Assembly (NCBI GenBank): GCA_914767715.1
Contig: OU612075.1
Span: forward strand, 4,278,001 to 4,342,000
Length of the DNA stretch: 64,000 nt
Reading direction: 5' to 3'
Origin: Membranipora membranacea
Taxonomy: Eukaryota > Bryozoa > Gymnolaemata > Cheilostomatida > Membraniporidae
Position numbers and translations under genes: made by a program. The notes beneath the pieces are model-generated. The model searched no databases. It worked only from the letters and a program-made list of their open reading frames with translations, and was not told the DNA's origin. Each line of letters begins with the position of its first letter. Position 1 is the first letter of the stretch. Below are positions 1-12,530 of the stretch, piece by piece.

Positions 1-1471
1 TTGGAGGCTGAAAAAAGAAGAAGAGTAATGTGGGTTAAAATTGCAGTCTGTCTCAGTCCGAAGACTGAGAAATAAAGTTTCCTAAGGGTGCGGCCGCCCT
101 ATTAGGCGCCAGGTTGCTCTCAGTTTGCAGGCAGATCGGAGCACAACTGGGGTGTCAATTGAGCTCAGTAGTCAGTAGAATGCAGCAGGATTCCAACCCA
201 AGACATCCAACACTCGCGCATTAGAGGGCAGGCGCTCTAACCACCTACCTCCTACTCTTAAGTAAGTTATTATTAAGGAGAAGACAACTCATTTAAGTTA
301 CAGTAGATAGCAAAATTATCATGTTATTTCATCGTGACAAGGAGTGGCAACTGATTAGCAGGTATTACACACATGGTGAGTTGCTCACTGACTCCAGTAA
401 ATGATTTTTACTGATTACCTTTTGCTGCTGACTTGAAAATATTATGTCAAATAATTACGCTAATTGTTATTGATGGCTTAGAGTTTGTGAATTTTCAAGT
501 CTAATTGCATTATGTCAAAACTGTCACCATTTGTTTTGTTTTAGGTATGTCAGTCAAAAAATCAGACAAGCCATTTAATTGCTTAATATATCATTAACTG
601 CAGACAAAATAACACTAGCAATAAACTTTGACTGACAGGCCAAAAAATGACTAACTCAGAATTTTAAAAAGCTAATGATGATGCAATTTAACTTGAGAAC
701 CCATTAACACGATCTGTGGGTTCTGAATTCACAAATTCCAAAGCATCAGTGAGTAATATTTATTTACTTTTTAATATTTTCACACCAGACAGCAAAATTG
801 ATTGATTTAATCATGTTTAATTGCATCTTCTGAATGATTACGGAATGTTATTTTGTCAACTTGTTAGTCAAATTTAGCCTCTAGTTTTGTTTTGTTGAAG
901 GTTACCGAGAGTAATTTAAACAGCTGTCAATCAATATAAAAGTGCACAAAGTTAGAAAGTGACCAGCTGGTCTAGACAGCTAGACATACACAGTTATTCT
1001 TGATTCTTCCGCACAAAAGAGCTTCAATTATAAATCATTTTTGACCTACCTAACCCCAGCAGTCATACCAACCTACGGGGCTGGTGGGAATACAAAGTTA
1101 TCAGTGGCGATATTGTAATATCATGTAGCGTTTCAATAGCTTTGTCAAGCGGCTACTTTTTTGGTTTGCTTCATGATAAGGCTAACATTTCATAACGTGA
1201 TCGGGCTATGGTTCTAGGGCTACGGTTCCAACTGTTTTTCATCAGGGGGTGTAAGTGATGGAATTTGGCGTCAACGGACACCAATATACTGTCACCAAGC
1301 AAGTTAAATACAGCGGAAAGGGGAGCCCCTCTTAGACCGAGTCCTCTCATCTGGTCTCGTCTCGTCTCGTATATATCCTTCCAACCTAACTATCCCACAT
1401 TAACTTTCTTTCTGCGAGATGATAACATTTGATAAAATTATGTAAATAATAAACAATGTCCGACCACCCAC
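1..1471. other. 3' side of the alpha-like GABA-A gene; no exon recognised
   Basis: This stretch lies beyond the last exon seen in the minus-strand receptor gene, whose final donor is at 1470-1471. I looked on the minus strand for a TM4-coding exon (hydrophobic, Trp/Tyr-rich, followed by a stop) and found none. The missing exon(s) therefore probably lie left of position 1. Besides the SINE at 100-255 the stretch is A+T-rich sequence without a convincing coding frame. Confidence 0.5.
100..255 (-). mobile_element. tRNA-derived SINE, copy 1 (degenerate)
   Basis: Read on the minus strand, a tRNA-like head begins near 255 with a degenerate A box and a B-box-like GGTTGGAATCC (188-198, one mismatch at a key position). 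It is followed by a body shared with the copy at 54128-54280, including the stretch AGTTTGCAGGCAG and the segment around GTAGTCAGT. The shared head-plus-body arrangement is what marks it as a SINE rather than a tRNA gene. The promoter boxes are decayed, so it is probably inactive. Confidence 0.7.
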
Positions 1472-4400
1472 CTTTAACTCGTCAGGGCGGAAGGCGTAAA
1501 TAGGTTTGCAGTCGTCTGGTTTGGTGATTTTAGTGAAGTAATTCACTCCAGCGTACTCCACGAATGCTGCCAGCACATATCCCATTGTCATAAGGATATA
1601 AATGTCCAGGGCAGTGAGATAGTCTAGTTTAGGTAAGTCAGATCGGCCCGACAGACCAATCGTTACGGTCGTCAAGAATGTCAAAATTCCTACAAAAAAG
1701 AACAAGATTGTTATGTTCTGGATGCAAATGTGTGAATGGTTCCTATTTTAACTCTATGGGCAAAATATCATGTAAGACAGTTAGTGGCGCAGGTGCTGAA
1801 AAACTTAGAGACGGCCTCCACAACAGACCACCTGACCAAAGTAGCAAAGACCGTATAATACAGTCTTTGCTACTGGTCTTTTTACAATCTGTAGTTTCTC
1901 ATGATTGCATCAGAGATAATCTTCATAACACAGCAAGGGTGGTACTGCCTCTGAGATATGTCAAGGAAAGCAACTCAAAAGATCAAAGTGATGGGAGACA
2001 AAACCAATGTTCCGCAGTGGTTTGTTTTTTTGTGTAGTTTCAGGTTTCATTTGTATCCAGCTGTCAGCTGAATCTAGGAAAATTATATTACAATATATAA
2101 CAATATTGTATTATTGTATTTATGTTTACGACCTTCAAAGCAGAAAGGCAAACCTATTGTTTGTCTCTAAGTTTGTGCCTGGGCATAATGTCATGACTTA
2201 GTTGTATAGTAGTGGTGGAAGTTCTTACCAAGGGAAACTCTGGCAGCAGAAGATTCTCTATTTAACCAGAATGTCACCCACGACATGAACACCAACATGC
2301 CACATGGTATATAAATATTGAGCAAATAATATCCAGTATCTCTCTGCAACCCGAAATTAGTCTCCAATATTGTCGCCACATCTAAAAGAACAACATGAAC
2401 GATATGACTTAATAATTATCCAGATTGATAGCGGTTGGTACTCATGTAGGGCTGTTTTCAGTTAGGGTGGGGGGAGTGGGTGCAACTTCAAAATACCTTG
2501 AGGAGGTGTATGTGTATCCACTAGGGGCACCCATAAAGAGAAGTAGGGCATCGAGGGCTTCCTATCAAAGATTAAGCCCAATATAAGAGGAATCTTATTC
2601 CTAGAGTGAATAGAATAGTCAATTAACTGAAAGTCAAAAGTCATTACGGTAATAAAATTAAAAACACAGAAAAACAATGAAATAACAGTAAAATAACATT
2701 ATTGTTGAAAACAGAGATTTACCATTGATTTATATGTACAGGAAGTTGTACATTTGTCATTCTCAGAATTATAGGATGTGCGTATCGGAAACATCATAAA
2801 ACACCATTAATTTAGTGCTTTCAGGCATTCACACCAAACATGTTTCTCTGCTAGTTTAAGCGCTCAAACTCTATCAGGACAGCTGGTAGTGGCATTTCAT
2901 AATCGACCACTTACACCACCCACCCACCCACCTACCCACCCACGTTGTTTGGAAAGTGGTTGATTTTGAAATGCCACTACCAGCTATCCCAACAGAGTTT
3001 GAGCGATCAAACTACTTTCCCACATGAATATACATTACATGACAATTAAAAGAATTATATACACACTGATATGCTTAGGAGACAGCCAACCTGAAAAATC
3101 ATCTGCTAAAATCAAGATAGCATGGCCATGTAAGTGAATAAGTACGTCAAGGCCTACGTACAGATAAAAAAAACTCAGCTAGAACAATTAGGTATAGGCT
3201 AGGACAGCATTCAACTTGTCAGCATTCATATTACGTGTGCAGTCATCATCATTTGAAAGTTGACACGCTATCCAAACTCCATTCAGAGTAGGAGAATTCC
3301 AAATATGCACATATGGGTTGCGATACAAACTCTGGTCATTCTTATTTGTAATTGCCTTCATTCTGCTCCACTGATATATATTATATGGATGAGGGGTACA
3401 TATGAGCTAGCGTATGGCTATTAATTTATGGTTGCTGGACCGCATTACTCATCTTTGATTGGTTCACAAGTTCACAATCTAGTATAGCTGACGCTTGATC
3501 AGGGTCAGATATGTTTTCCTTATCCATATAATATTAGTTTGAGCCCCTAGACTTTGCCTCCCGCCCAACAGCGCCCCGGCGACGGGAAATATAATATAAT
3601 AAAATATATATATATAATATATATCAGTGGCTCTTACCCTCGGTGTCGTTCATACGAGAGTAATTGTATGCACTGAGTTCGATGGTACTCAGGTTAAACT
3701 GAGCCATCTGTATTTTTTCGTATTTTACTGAGTCTTTGAGTCCACTCGACCACTTGAATGTCACGTCCTCTCTCTTATATCCAACTACAACGATAGGAGG
3801 TTTTAGACAAGGGGGGCAAAAACCAAACAAGAAATGCATTATGGGAATGCAGGTTCGCAAAATGACGTTCTATCTCGGATCCTGTCTGCAATTCCACATA
3901 GTAAGTATAAACTTTGACTCCACGGATATAATGAGTTTATGGATGGATTTCAAACAAAATCTTTCTTTGAAAGAAAGTTGCATCAATCGAGTCAGCGTCA
4001 AATTCGGTGTAGCTATGAACGGTTATATGATGACTGATACATGTTCACTAATGCTTCCGAGCACTTGGGACCTGTTAAAACACCTAAGCTTGGTAGGTAA
4101 AGTAACTGTGGGCTGCCACTGAAACACAGTTGTTTTCTTGTATAAATAGTAAATACCATATTTTCTTAATAACGATAATTATGAATTATTTAAATAAGAG
4201 AGCATTGTTTGGTTAATGGAGGAGTCTTTCAAGTTAATAAACAAAATAAAATATTCATGATATTACTATTTAGATAAAATACACTACTATTGTATAACAT
4301 GTTGATTTATATTACTTGGGCCTTAAGGTATTCCGGTTATGCTATGGTTTCAGATGTCTTTATGGTTTGGCCTTGAACTCAAATAGCGAAAAGTTAGGGA

Positions 4401-7400
4401 TGATTAGTTAGTGTAGCATGGGAAGGGTGTCTCTCACCCCCAGCCACACCGCTTATGATTTAGGATATTTGGCTAGGTTAGTTTCTCTTATTTCCTTCAA
4501 CCTTAAATGCTTTCTCTTAGTGATAGACTACAGACATACAGAAATGACGTCTGTATTTGGATATAAATATAAATATTTTTCCTATTGATCGCAAAACAAA
4601 AGTTTTTATCTTTGCTATCGAGTATTGTGTTTACATTATACATAAGATCTAAACTTGAGCGGCTCAAGTTTTTAAAGAAAGGCACCAGACAGCAGTAGTT
4701 CAGGGTTCGGGTGCGTTCCAGGTCCTAACTTTGATGCCATTGTGAGGGATAATTTCTTTCTTCTCCAATACACAAGGTCTTATTTGACCACCCTATTTAT
4801 CGGGCCCCCTTAGGCGCAGGTGGCTTGTGTGGGGTAGATAACCTATACCCTTGTTCGCCGTTGCCGGCTTTCCTTTTTTAAAGAGACAGAGGGGGATCTT
4901 TATACTGCGTGCAAGCACTCAGTAGACCTGTATTTACGGATCACAATAAGATTCTGATATTTTGGACTGTTCTGAACTTCCCAATTTAGCGCAATTTCAT
5001 TCAAATTAATGATTGTTTCATGGATTGTTGTGTAGTAGATATGTTCATACTCATAAAAATCATACAGCGATTGTGTGTTTGGTCTATGCAAGGAAGAAAA
5101 TAATTCATAGTCTACGACATGACAACGTGTTTGATACTCACAGCTTCCTACGAATATTTTACAGGTTTGATGGTCCAGCGGGTACTGTCTCAGATTCATC
5201 GGACATATTGATTTGATTGTAAGTCTGCAGAAACAAAAAATGGGAAAGCAAACATTTAATGTGTGGGTAACAAAAAGACAATTGTCCATCAGCTAACACT
5301 TGATCTCAAAGGAGCAGTGTGAAGGCCCCGCGAGTGTCTGAATTTGTTTAGAATATACATTGATATTGTTACACTAAGAAGTACAGGTCCACTTAAGATT
5401 GATAGTAACTACCAAAATCTATACAATGTAAATAGTGTCAGAATCACAGCTCTAATCGTGTAAAATTGCACCATTAGGCGTTTTTTTACTTGGTTTCAAT
5501 GGCATAACTGAAAATTTAAAGCTGTTTCATAAGAAATCAGTTGCTGGTCAAGGTTTGGAGATTGATCTGGCTTTCATGTTAATCATATTCAAAGAAAAGT
5601 AGTTTTCCCCCATAATGCACTTCTCTGGAATCTGGCAAACTCAGTATTGCATTATGGGAATGATTTTGACATGTGAAGACGAAGGGAATTTATTTAGCCT
5701 CAACTGAATTGTGGAAATGATTTTAAAATGTGACTGGAATTTGCAGACAATAGATTGGTAGCTTTGTCTTACCTCTGACTGAAACCTATTTTGCCGTCAG
5801 GGTCTATTCTGATATACATATTGGGTACGCTGATCTCGTGGAGATAAGAGCCTCGACCGTTAGATATATAAGTGTCAGGTGACCACATCTTCTTTAGTAC
5901 ATGTGTACTTAGTAACATAGAGTCATTGTATATCTCACGAGAAAAACTCAATCGTTTGTCCACCCATGACTGTCGGAAATAGCAGTCCATCTGGAACATC
6001 TAGAGAACAGAGCATAGACATTGCTTTTAGAAAAGTTCATCTTCAAACGTATCCATAGCTACCAGAACTAATTTGCATAAAAATGCATGTTGTGTGATCT
6101 TGCCCTATGAACTTTGCGAGAAGGTGGTAGGTATTTCGGGAATGTCCTTTGGGTATTATTATACAACACATTTGGAGAAGTACAGTGCATTATACACATA
6201 CCACCCAATAGATGGAAGACTTTACCCTGTTGGTTTCATTCATAGTACTGATAAATACCATCAGTAGATGGAATGCCTCGGAAGAAGCAGGGCAACCAAC
6301 AGCTTTTGGTTTAAAACTAAATACACAGTGTGAATAGTGGTTTCATATGGATGCTATATGGAAGGATGACGCATTATTGTAAGAGGACGCAATATAAGAG
6401 TGTGCATCAAAAGGACACGTCTTGGTGGAAAGCCAAGCCCTCAAATATAAAATATTTCTACCTGTTCTATTATAAGACATAAATGGGTATCCCACAATTC
6501 AATTTCATGGGATTCCCCAGGAGTCAAGCCAATGATCACATTTGAAGTGTCTGACTGGGTTTTCCAGGTAGTTGCTATATTGTGGGATAGATGATAACTT
6601 ACAGAGTTTACTTCAGATATAGGTCCCATACTCCTGATGTTCATATTAACACTTATTTCTACGGGAGGACCTGGAATAGGAAGAAAAGATGCAGTCTAGA
6701 TTATAATAACATTTGCAGTCAATGGTTCATATCTTTTAAATATAAATATAGAAATTTTGTAGTAGTATGTTGTTTTGAAAGGTGCTGAACAGAGACAGGT
6801 TTTGGGTTTGTTTACACCATATACCTGATATTAAGCCCATCATGTTTTTCATAACTATGTTTAGACTATACTAAAAAGTCTCAAAATTACATCACATGTC
6901 CCGTAATCGATATCGTAACTTTTCTTGTCTTACTTGGCACATAAATCAATTATACATAGTTCATTTGGTACCCAATACCCAAATCTGTTACACCAAATTA
7001 ACCACCTATGAGCAAATTATTTATGGTATTAAACTAAAAATAAAGAAAGATTAATCACTTGATTACACCTACACTTCAAAGCAGGTCAATTTGTAGTAAA
7101 TATCAACAATTAAGTGACTAATCATATTGTTAATGCAAGTTCCAAAAAGCTGCCGTGTATGGGTCGGGAACAGCTGCACCCAAAAACACATTCCTTAGCC
7201 CCGAATTATTGTTTGTTTTCTGTCATCAGGAAGATTTCATTAGATGTAACATAACCCCCATATCGATATTGATTTAGAGTGACAAAACATCGTGGTGTCA
7301 CATTTCGCTGAAATGATTTACCAATGATTTGTGCACAGTCTTGTCCACGCCCTTTCCACAAACGGCTGACAGTGTTACCAATTTTCTTAGATGTACACAA

Positions 7401-10400
7401 AAACAGGTATCAATTTTTTTTGCACAGTGAATTTTTCATTAGATGCTGCATAGCGACCATATGTGACAAACAAAACAGCTTGGTCTCACATTTCGCTGAT
7501 ATGATTCACCAAATGGAGCAGCTACGTGACAATCTGCAGAATTGGCCGATAGTAATGCACCAACTTTTTGTTGAGATGAACGCAAAAAAACACTTTTGTG
7601 TTTCACAATATGATGTGGTGTGGTATGATGTGGTGTGGTGTGAGGTGGAGTGGAGTGGAGTGGTGTAGTTTTGTGTTTTTTATAGCTGGCATACAGCATT
7701 GTATATTGGTACATGGTAGTTATCCCTATAGCTATAAATACACCTTTCACCGTAGCGCATTTTTGAAGCTATTTATAGCTTTCCAAGTTTCATATGTTAT
7801 ATGCATATACAGATTTGCTATACCTCAACATTTTGCCTCATCATTATTCCTATATTCATGATCCTCCAGAGGCCAGCTTTTACTTCAAGCATAACTGAGG
7901 GAAGCTTTGCTGTTTTATTTCCTTTTGATTGGGCATTTTCCTTTGGGCTTTTTACCAGGTATAAGTCATGAAAAGCAATGGGGTGGGTGGTTTGATCAAT
8001 GGGGCCTACCCCTGGGTGGTCTGAACAATGAACTATAGGGTTCAATGGTCTGAGGTAGCCTTGTCAATTTTTTATATGATATATATCAGTGGTGTCATCT
8101 AGCCTTGTCACTCGGCTATTTTCTGTTGTTGTTGGGGGGACCACCCAAAACAAAAACATAGCCACATGACAAGGCTAGGTGTCATCTTAACAACAAAAAC
8201 AATGAGGTGCAAGGCCTGGTCTGGAGGATCATCAACGTTCGATATACCCATAAGACTGCTGTATCATAATAATAGAATTGCATTGGGGGAGGGCTTTACT
8301 CACCTCCAAAGTCAGGTCTCAACTGCATGTCATATTTTTTCGGGTCGAGCATGGAGTTTATGAGTTTAGTGAAGCTTTCAAACTTGGATGTGTCTGATGT
8401 TGTTTTTCTCTTTGCTCTCCTTTTAATCCTCGGAGGCCCTTGTATCACGTCCCCATGGTGTCTAAGAAAATACATAAAAATCAACTTTGAATATGTTATG
8501 ATTATCAAGTTTATCAATATGAAAACAATATGAAGGTCTTCTTTGTTTGAGGCGTAGTCTGTCCTTATCTCATTAAATCAGAAAATAATAAAAAAAAACA
8601 AAAAATCTAGCGGCAGCTTTGTGTTTGGAATTATTGACACAACGGCACCCTATATCAGATAGAAGGTGAAGTGCCTGGCCCTGGATGCAGGGGGGAAACC
8701 CATTCTTGGATCATTGCCAAGATCAAGCAGTGACTCTGTCGGTAGAAAAGTAAGCCATATTTTGGATGTGTGCCTAGTTTATTATTTCTCATCAGCGCCT
8801 AGCTTATTTAATATGAGCAACTGAGTAAAATATTAATTATGTGTTGTGACATTGGTGATAGCCTTACCATCAGTCTTACCGCCTACACAGTGTTATTTAC
8901 CACATACACAATCATGAGACAATTTACATGATGAGATATCCATAGCTAGATAGAACAACATTGCAACAGCATTCTTTCATTCATTCATTCATGCCTGAAT
9001 GATTTATGGCATCTGGCAGCGTAAATTGTAAGATATCATGATGATTCAAGGGGCATACTTGGGTTGTCTTCGTTGACCATGACCTTTCAACTTAAGACTA
9101 TTATCTTTTAGCTTTCAGTGACCTTAGCGGAGGGGGGGGATGATAACCCTAATGACCTTAAATGTCAGGGCAAACCAGGAATTCTGCTATGAGCTATATC
9201 AGTATGTAATGTGATCATCAATATTGGAAACACTCTGCCGTGCAAAAATGCTGTAAGAAACGTGATGGTCAGCGAATTAAGAGCACGCTGTCCGATTTCT
9301 CATCTTGCCATTTCTGAAATCGTTATTGATGTTATTCTATGTCACGTCAAAAGCCTTTTAGAGCAACTTACTGCATTGGTCTGAAAACATCTACAGCTAT
9401 TTTTGTGCAAAAAATAGTAGCAGCAATTAGCCCAAGGCTACGATATTATTCTCTCTCACACTAAGACTATATTCCGCGAATTCATGTTATTATTTATTTG
9501 TAATATAGGCCAATAAGGGGGATTTCCATTCTGATATAGACATCAAACATTTTACAATGCGATGCTTTGTTTCTGCGAAACTGCGGTCCATCCAGTAACC
9601 ACAGCGAAAAAATAATTACGTAAATGACTAAAGTGACTAAATTAAAAACAGGAACTGGGGAAATGTAGCGCTGGTGCTATTCTCTTTGATTGCTAATGTG
9701 TGTACTGTACGTATAATAGCACTCAGCATTAATGTGTTTCATTAGTTTAATTCAGTTTGATGATTATGTGAAGTAATTACTTCTGCTACTGTACAGCTTG
9801 GTTTTGCATGTAAAGTCAGTGTGAGAATACTTTTTAAAACTCCTTGATCTTTTGCTAATGATTTTCCAGCAGTAATGAATAACAGTGAAGATGACAGAGA
9901 GTAAAACTGTTTCTTCTTTTCTTCTTCAAACAAACCCTACAATTCTGAAGGGCTTAAATTGTGTATTATGACTGCAAAAATGTATATTATTTTATTAGTT
10001 TGAGTTTCTAGAGGCAGTTTTTGATTGTCTTTTCTGATAAGATGGCAAGTACTTTTACATGAATATTCACTGAGGATAAACCGTATGCTAAAAACTGGGA
10101 CATATTGACCTGAACAAATGGACTAAGCCTATGTGTAATACCAGTGCTACATAGGATAGCTTTGCAAATGCCACTATTAATACAATACGGACAATTAAAT
10201 AATTACAAAAACCCTTGGGCTATTGTTTTATTTTCATTCTACATTACTATTACCAATAAATTGATAATAGTAGTCAAATTTCCTATCAACAGCGGCCTGT
10301 TTTGTTTGTACAATGCATAGAGTTCTGGCTGTCCAATAAGGTAACGAACACAAGAGCCTATTGCGAGAACATATGTTATCTTTGATAACAGAAAATTAAT

Positions 10401-12530
10401 ACCCCCTACTTTTTTATCGAGCAAAAATAAACAAAACTCTGTTTTTACCCAGCTAATAACCCTAAGGTATAAAAACGATATGCTGAAAGGTGTTTGAGTA
10501 AACAAGAAAGTCAGCACTCGACAATGGGCTGTATTCATTATGTCAGGACTAACCCGCCGATTACATTTCACTGACACAACATCATGGCCCATATTCATGA
10601 GCCTTGACAGCCTTGTAATGTGAGACGGCATGTTTTGCTGCCTCATGTGGACAAATCACTTCATTGTTGGTCTAACTTTTCACAAAAATTCAACTATTTT
10701 GATTTTGAACATTCCTATCAGAATGGAATGTTACTAGGTGTTATACCCTTCTAAACTATTTCGAGGTAGTTCGAACTTTAATAAGTGTGGTTTACTACGT
10801 TTATATTCATTTATAAGTGCTGTCGTTAAAAAAGTAGGCTCTTCTTAAACCCTTTGGTGCACAGGAGCAGCTGCTGGTGTGACTAATATCTATCACTAAC
10901 GTCAGCTTAGGAAAATCCGAAAATAGACCCAGCCGAGACACTCAAAGTGTCTCCGAAGAAAAATGAAATCCATAAATTCAAAAGCACTCAAGCTGTCTGG
11001 AATGCCACCCAATCGTGGTATAAGTAAATAGTGATGCCTCCAAGTAATACATCGCCAACTATTCTTTGGGGAAGTGCGATCTGGGAATTGTTGTAACATA
11101 CGATATTCTCAATCTAACAGGACCCCAAGGTGCAATAGCATGCTTCTGAAATGATTAACATATACAAAGAAGTTACAACTATTGATTCACATGGACCTCA
11201 ACTCTGCCAGAGGGGTAAACGGATGAGCTGACAACGAAAGGCATCCCACTGAATGTCAGAGAGAAGCTGCCAACGTTACGCCCTGACCCGCACACAATGC
11301 TGGGAGACTGCAGCTCACAGTAGTCCAGGCATTTGGGTGTTTGGTGGTGCCTGCAGTAATTTCATTCTTGGTAGTCAATAGCTATCTGATTCTGGGAGGC
11401 GCCGAATACAGAGGAAATAGTTATCTATTTAGAGATATTCAGAGTTGAGCTATTGCTTTACTGAAATTGATTGTTTGTTTTGGCCACATTCGTGCAAGCC
11501 AGCTTCTACACTCCTGTTGTTGATTTTTGCAGACCCATGACAAAAAATCCAATAATTGCAAATGAATTTCCATCCTACCAAGAGACAAGAACTCAGGAAT
11601 GACAAAGTTTAGTGCTTGAATCTTTTGCCCGAAAGGTTATTCCCATGATCTATCTATACAGAGAGTTAGCAGCTTTTTTTTCAATTATAGGAGTAAATGC
11701 ATCTAGTGAATATCATAACTTGCAGTAAACTTTTGATTCCAGGGTCTAAACCTGTGGACAAACTGGTGATAGTTAAAGATTAATGTTTTTGTCCGTTCCC
11801 AAGAGGCGAGAAACATTAGATTTCTGTCTTGCGTTTAAGTCTCGTTTGTCAATATATCATGCATATTTGATAGTGGTGTAACCTGATGACCCATGTTATA
11901 GACTATCACAGGACTTGTTTGGTAACTAATTTACTCAATCAGTGTTCAAATGTTGTTGATTGTGCGGATTTCTGCGTATCCTCCCATTAAATTGTTGTCC
12001 CAGGTCTTCGAATTAGAAGAAAAAAAAAGTTCAACCATTAAAAGCCTGAAAAGCACGCCTCGAGCGTGCTGTCAAAAAATTGTCTTCACCAAACAACAAA
12101 TGCCAAAGGTGTCAGTCACCGACCCCTAACGTTTAGTGCTAAGTCCTCCCCCTCTCCCCCACCCGCAAAGTGTCCTTGACTACATGACAATTAAGGTAAT
12201 ATATACCTAGAAGCTACATCAATACAGTGAATAAATGTCTATGACTATAATTATTAGCAATATTGCCATTTAATAAGAACCCAGTATTTTTTTAGAAGCA
12301 AGAGGATCTCAAATTTCAGTCAGGGTGTCCACTACATGAAGTTGGTAAGCTTGTTTGTGGTTGATTCTTGTAAAAGCAAGTTTGGTTTGCCACTGCATGT
12401 GAAAAGTGATTATTCCTGTTTTTCAACAAATAAATGGGATAACAACTTACGGATTAGCACCAGTTTCTAGCAGCAGTATAAGTGTAACAATGAGAAAAGT
12501 CTTCAATATTCTGTCGAGTAGTGTCTTCAT
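1472..12530 (-). CDS. GABA-A receptor subunit, alpha/gamma-like (Cys-loop chloride channel), 3' partial
   Basis: Subunit of a pentameric GABA-gated chloride channel in the plasma membrane. Coding exons on the minus strand: 12451-12530, 8304-8461, 6603-6670, 5773-5999, 5142-5224, 3638-3784, 2229-2381, 1472-1689; 1134 bp, 378 residues, phases agreeing throughout. Residues 1-25 form a signal peptide. Loop D reads CYFRQSW and loop A PDTYISNG. The Cys-loop is C185-C199 with the canonical 13 residues between. TM1 is about 271-294, TM2 about 300-318 entered by SAARVSLG (the Ala-Arg pair expected of anion channels), TM3 about 330-352 ending NYFTK, as in alpha subunits. There is no second cysteine pair, so it is not a glycine receptor. 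The M3-M4 loop starts, but TM4 and the stop are missing from the window. Alpha versus gamma or arthropod GRD-type is uncertain. It faces the beta-like gene head to head across 7.5 kb. Confidence 0.92.
1834..1879. repeat. Short hairpin in the receptor intron
   Basis: GTAGCAAAGAC and its complement GTCTTTGCTAC face each other across a loop of about 10 bases, with flanking complementary GACCA/TGGTC. It lies in the intron upstream of the TM2-TM3 exon. It is probably the remnant of a small palindromic element. No coding or RNA-gene function is evident. Confidence 0.5.
2852..3014. mobile_element. MITE-like inverted repeat, family A, copy 1
   Basis: Arms of about 60 bp begin TAGTTTAAGCGCTCAAACT and end with the imperfect complement of that sequence; both contain the core TGGTAGTGGCATTTCA or its complement. 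The middle holds a CACC-rich simple repeat (about 2917-2944). The same arms recur at 40987-41110, which shows a dispersed family rather than a local palindrome. It lies in an intron of the alpha-like receptor gene. Confidence 0.75.
4889..4930. repeat. Dispersed repeat fragment, also at 56737-56779
   Basis: About 42 bases starting AGAGGGGGATCTTTAT and containing CTGCGTGC and AGTAGACCT match the segment at 56737-56779 with few differences. The copies are in introns of unrelated genes (receptor and collagen), so this is an interspersed repeat. The second copy is followed by a Pol III B-box-like motif, hinting at a tRNA-derived SINE. Confidence 0.6.
7610..7668. repeat. GTGGT/GAGTG-rich microsatellite
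   Basis: An impure run of TGATGTGG, TGTGG and AGTGG units lies in the receptor intron between 6671 and 8303. It explains the open frames on both strands here, whose translations are low-complexity. No gene is supported. Confidence 0.7.
8099..8178. mobile_element. Short inverted-repeat element
   Basis: CTAGCCTTGTCA at the left end is matched by TGACAAGGCTAG at the right end. The complementarity extends inward through GGCTAT and a T/G-rich versus C/A-rich segment with mismatches. Related ends reading TAGCCTG occur at 34138-34220 and 60195-60248, but these may be a different family. No target duplication could be defined. Confidence 0.5.
8462..12450 (-). other. Intron 1 of the alpha-like receptor gene
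   Basis: A 4 kb intron separates the signal-peptide exon (donor gtaagt, phase 2) from the first mature-protein exon (acceptor tttcttag). It is A+T-rich. The longest open frame, 10239-10646 on the minus strand, matches no family I know and lacks flanking exon signals. Nothing functional is recognised. Confidence 0.6.

Noticed and set aside
1678-2037. 119-codon plus-strand open frame
   Set aside because: It is antisense to a receptor intron and contains a local hairpin repeat; no family resemblance.
4900-5140. Open frame continuing past the 83 bp receptor exon for about 80 codons
   Set aside because: A good donor (gtgagt) ends the exon at 5142 and the next receptor sequence is at 3638-3784 in matching phase. 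The extension does not resemble Cys-loop proteins and runs into a dispersed repeat.
7598-7861. Overlapping frames on both strands near the GTGGT repeat
   Set aside because: Microsatellite translation, no gene features.
10239-10646. 135-codon minus-strand open frame
   Set aside because: No recognisable domain; composition is that of A+T-rich intron sequence; no splice or promoter support.
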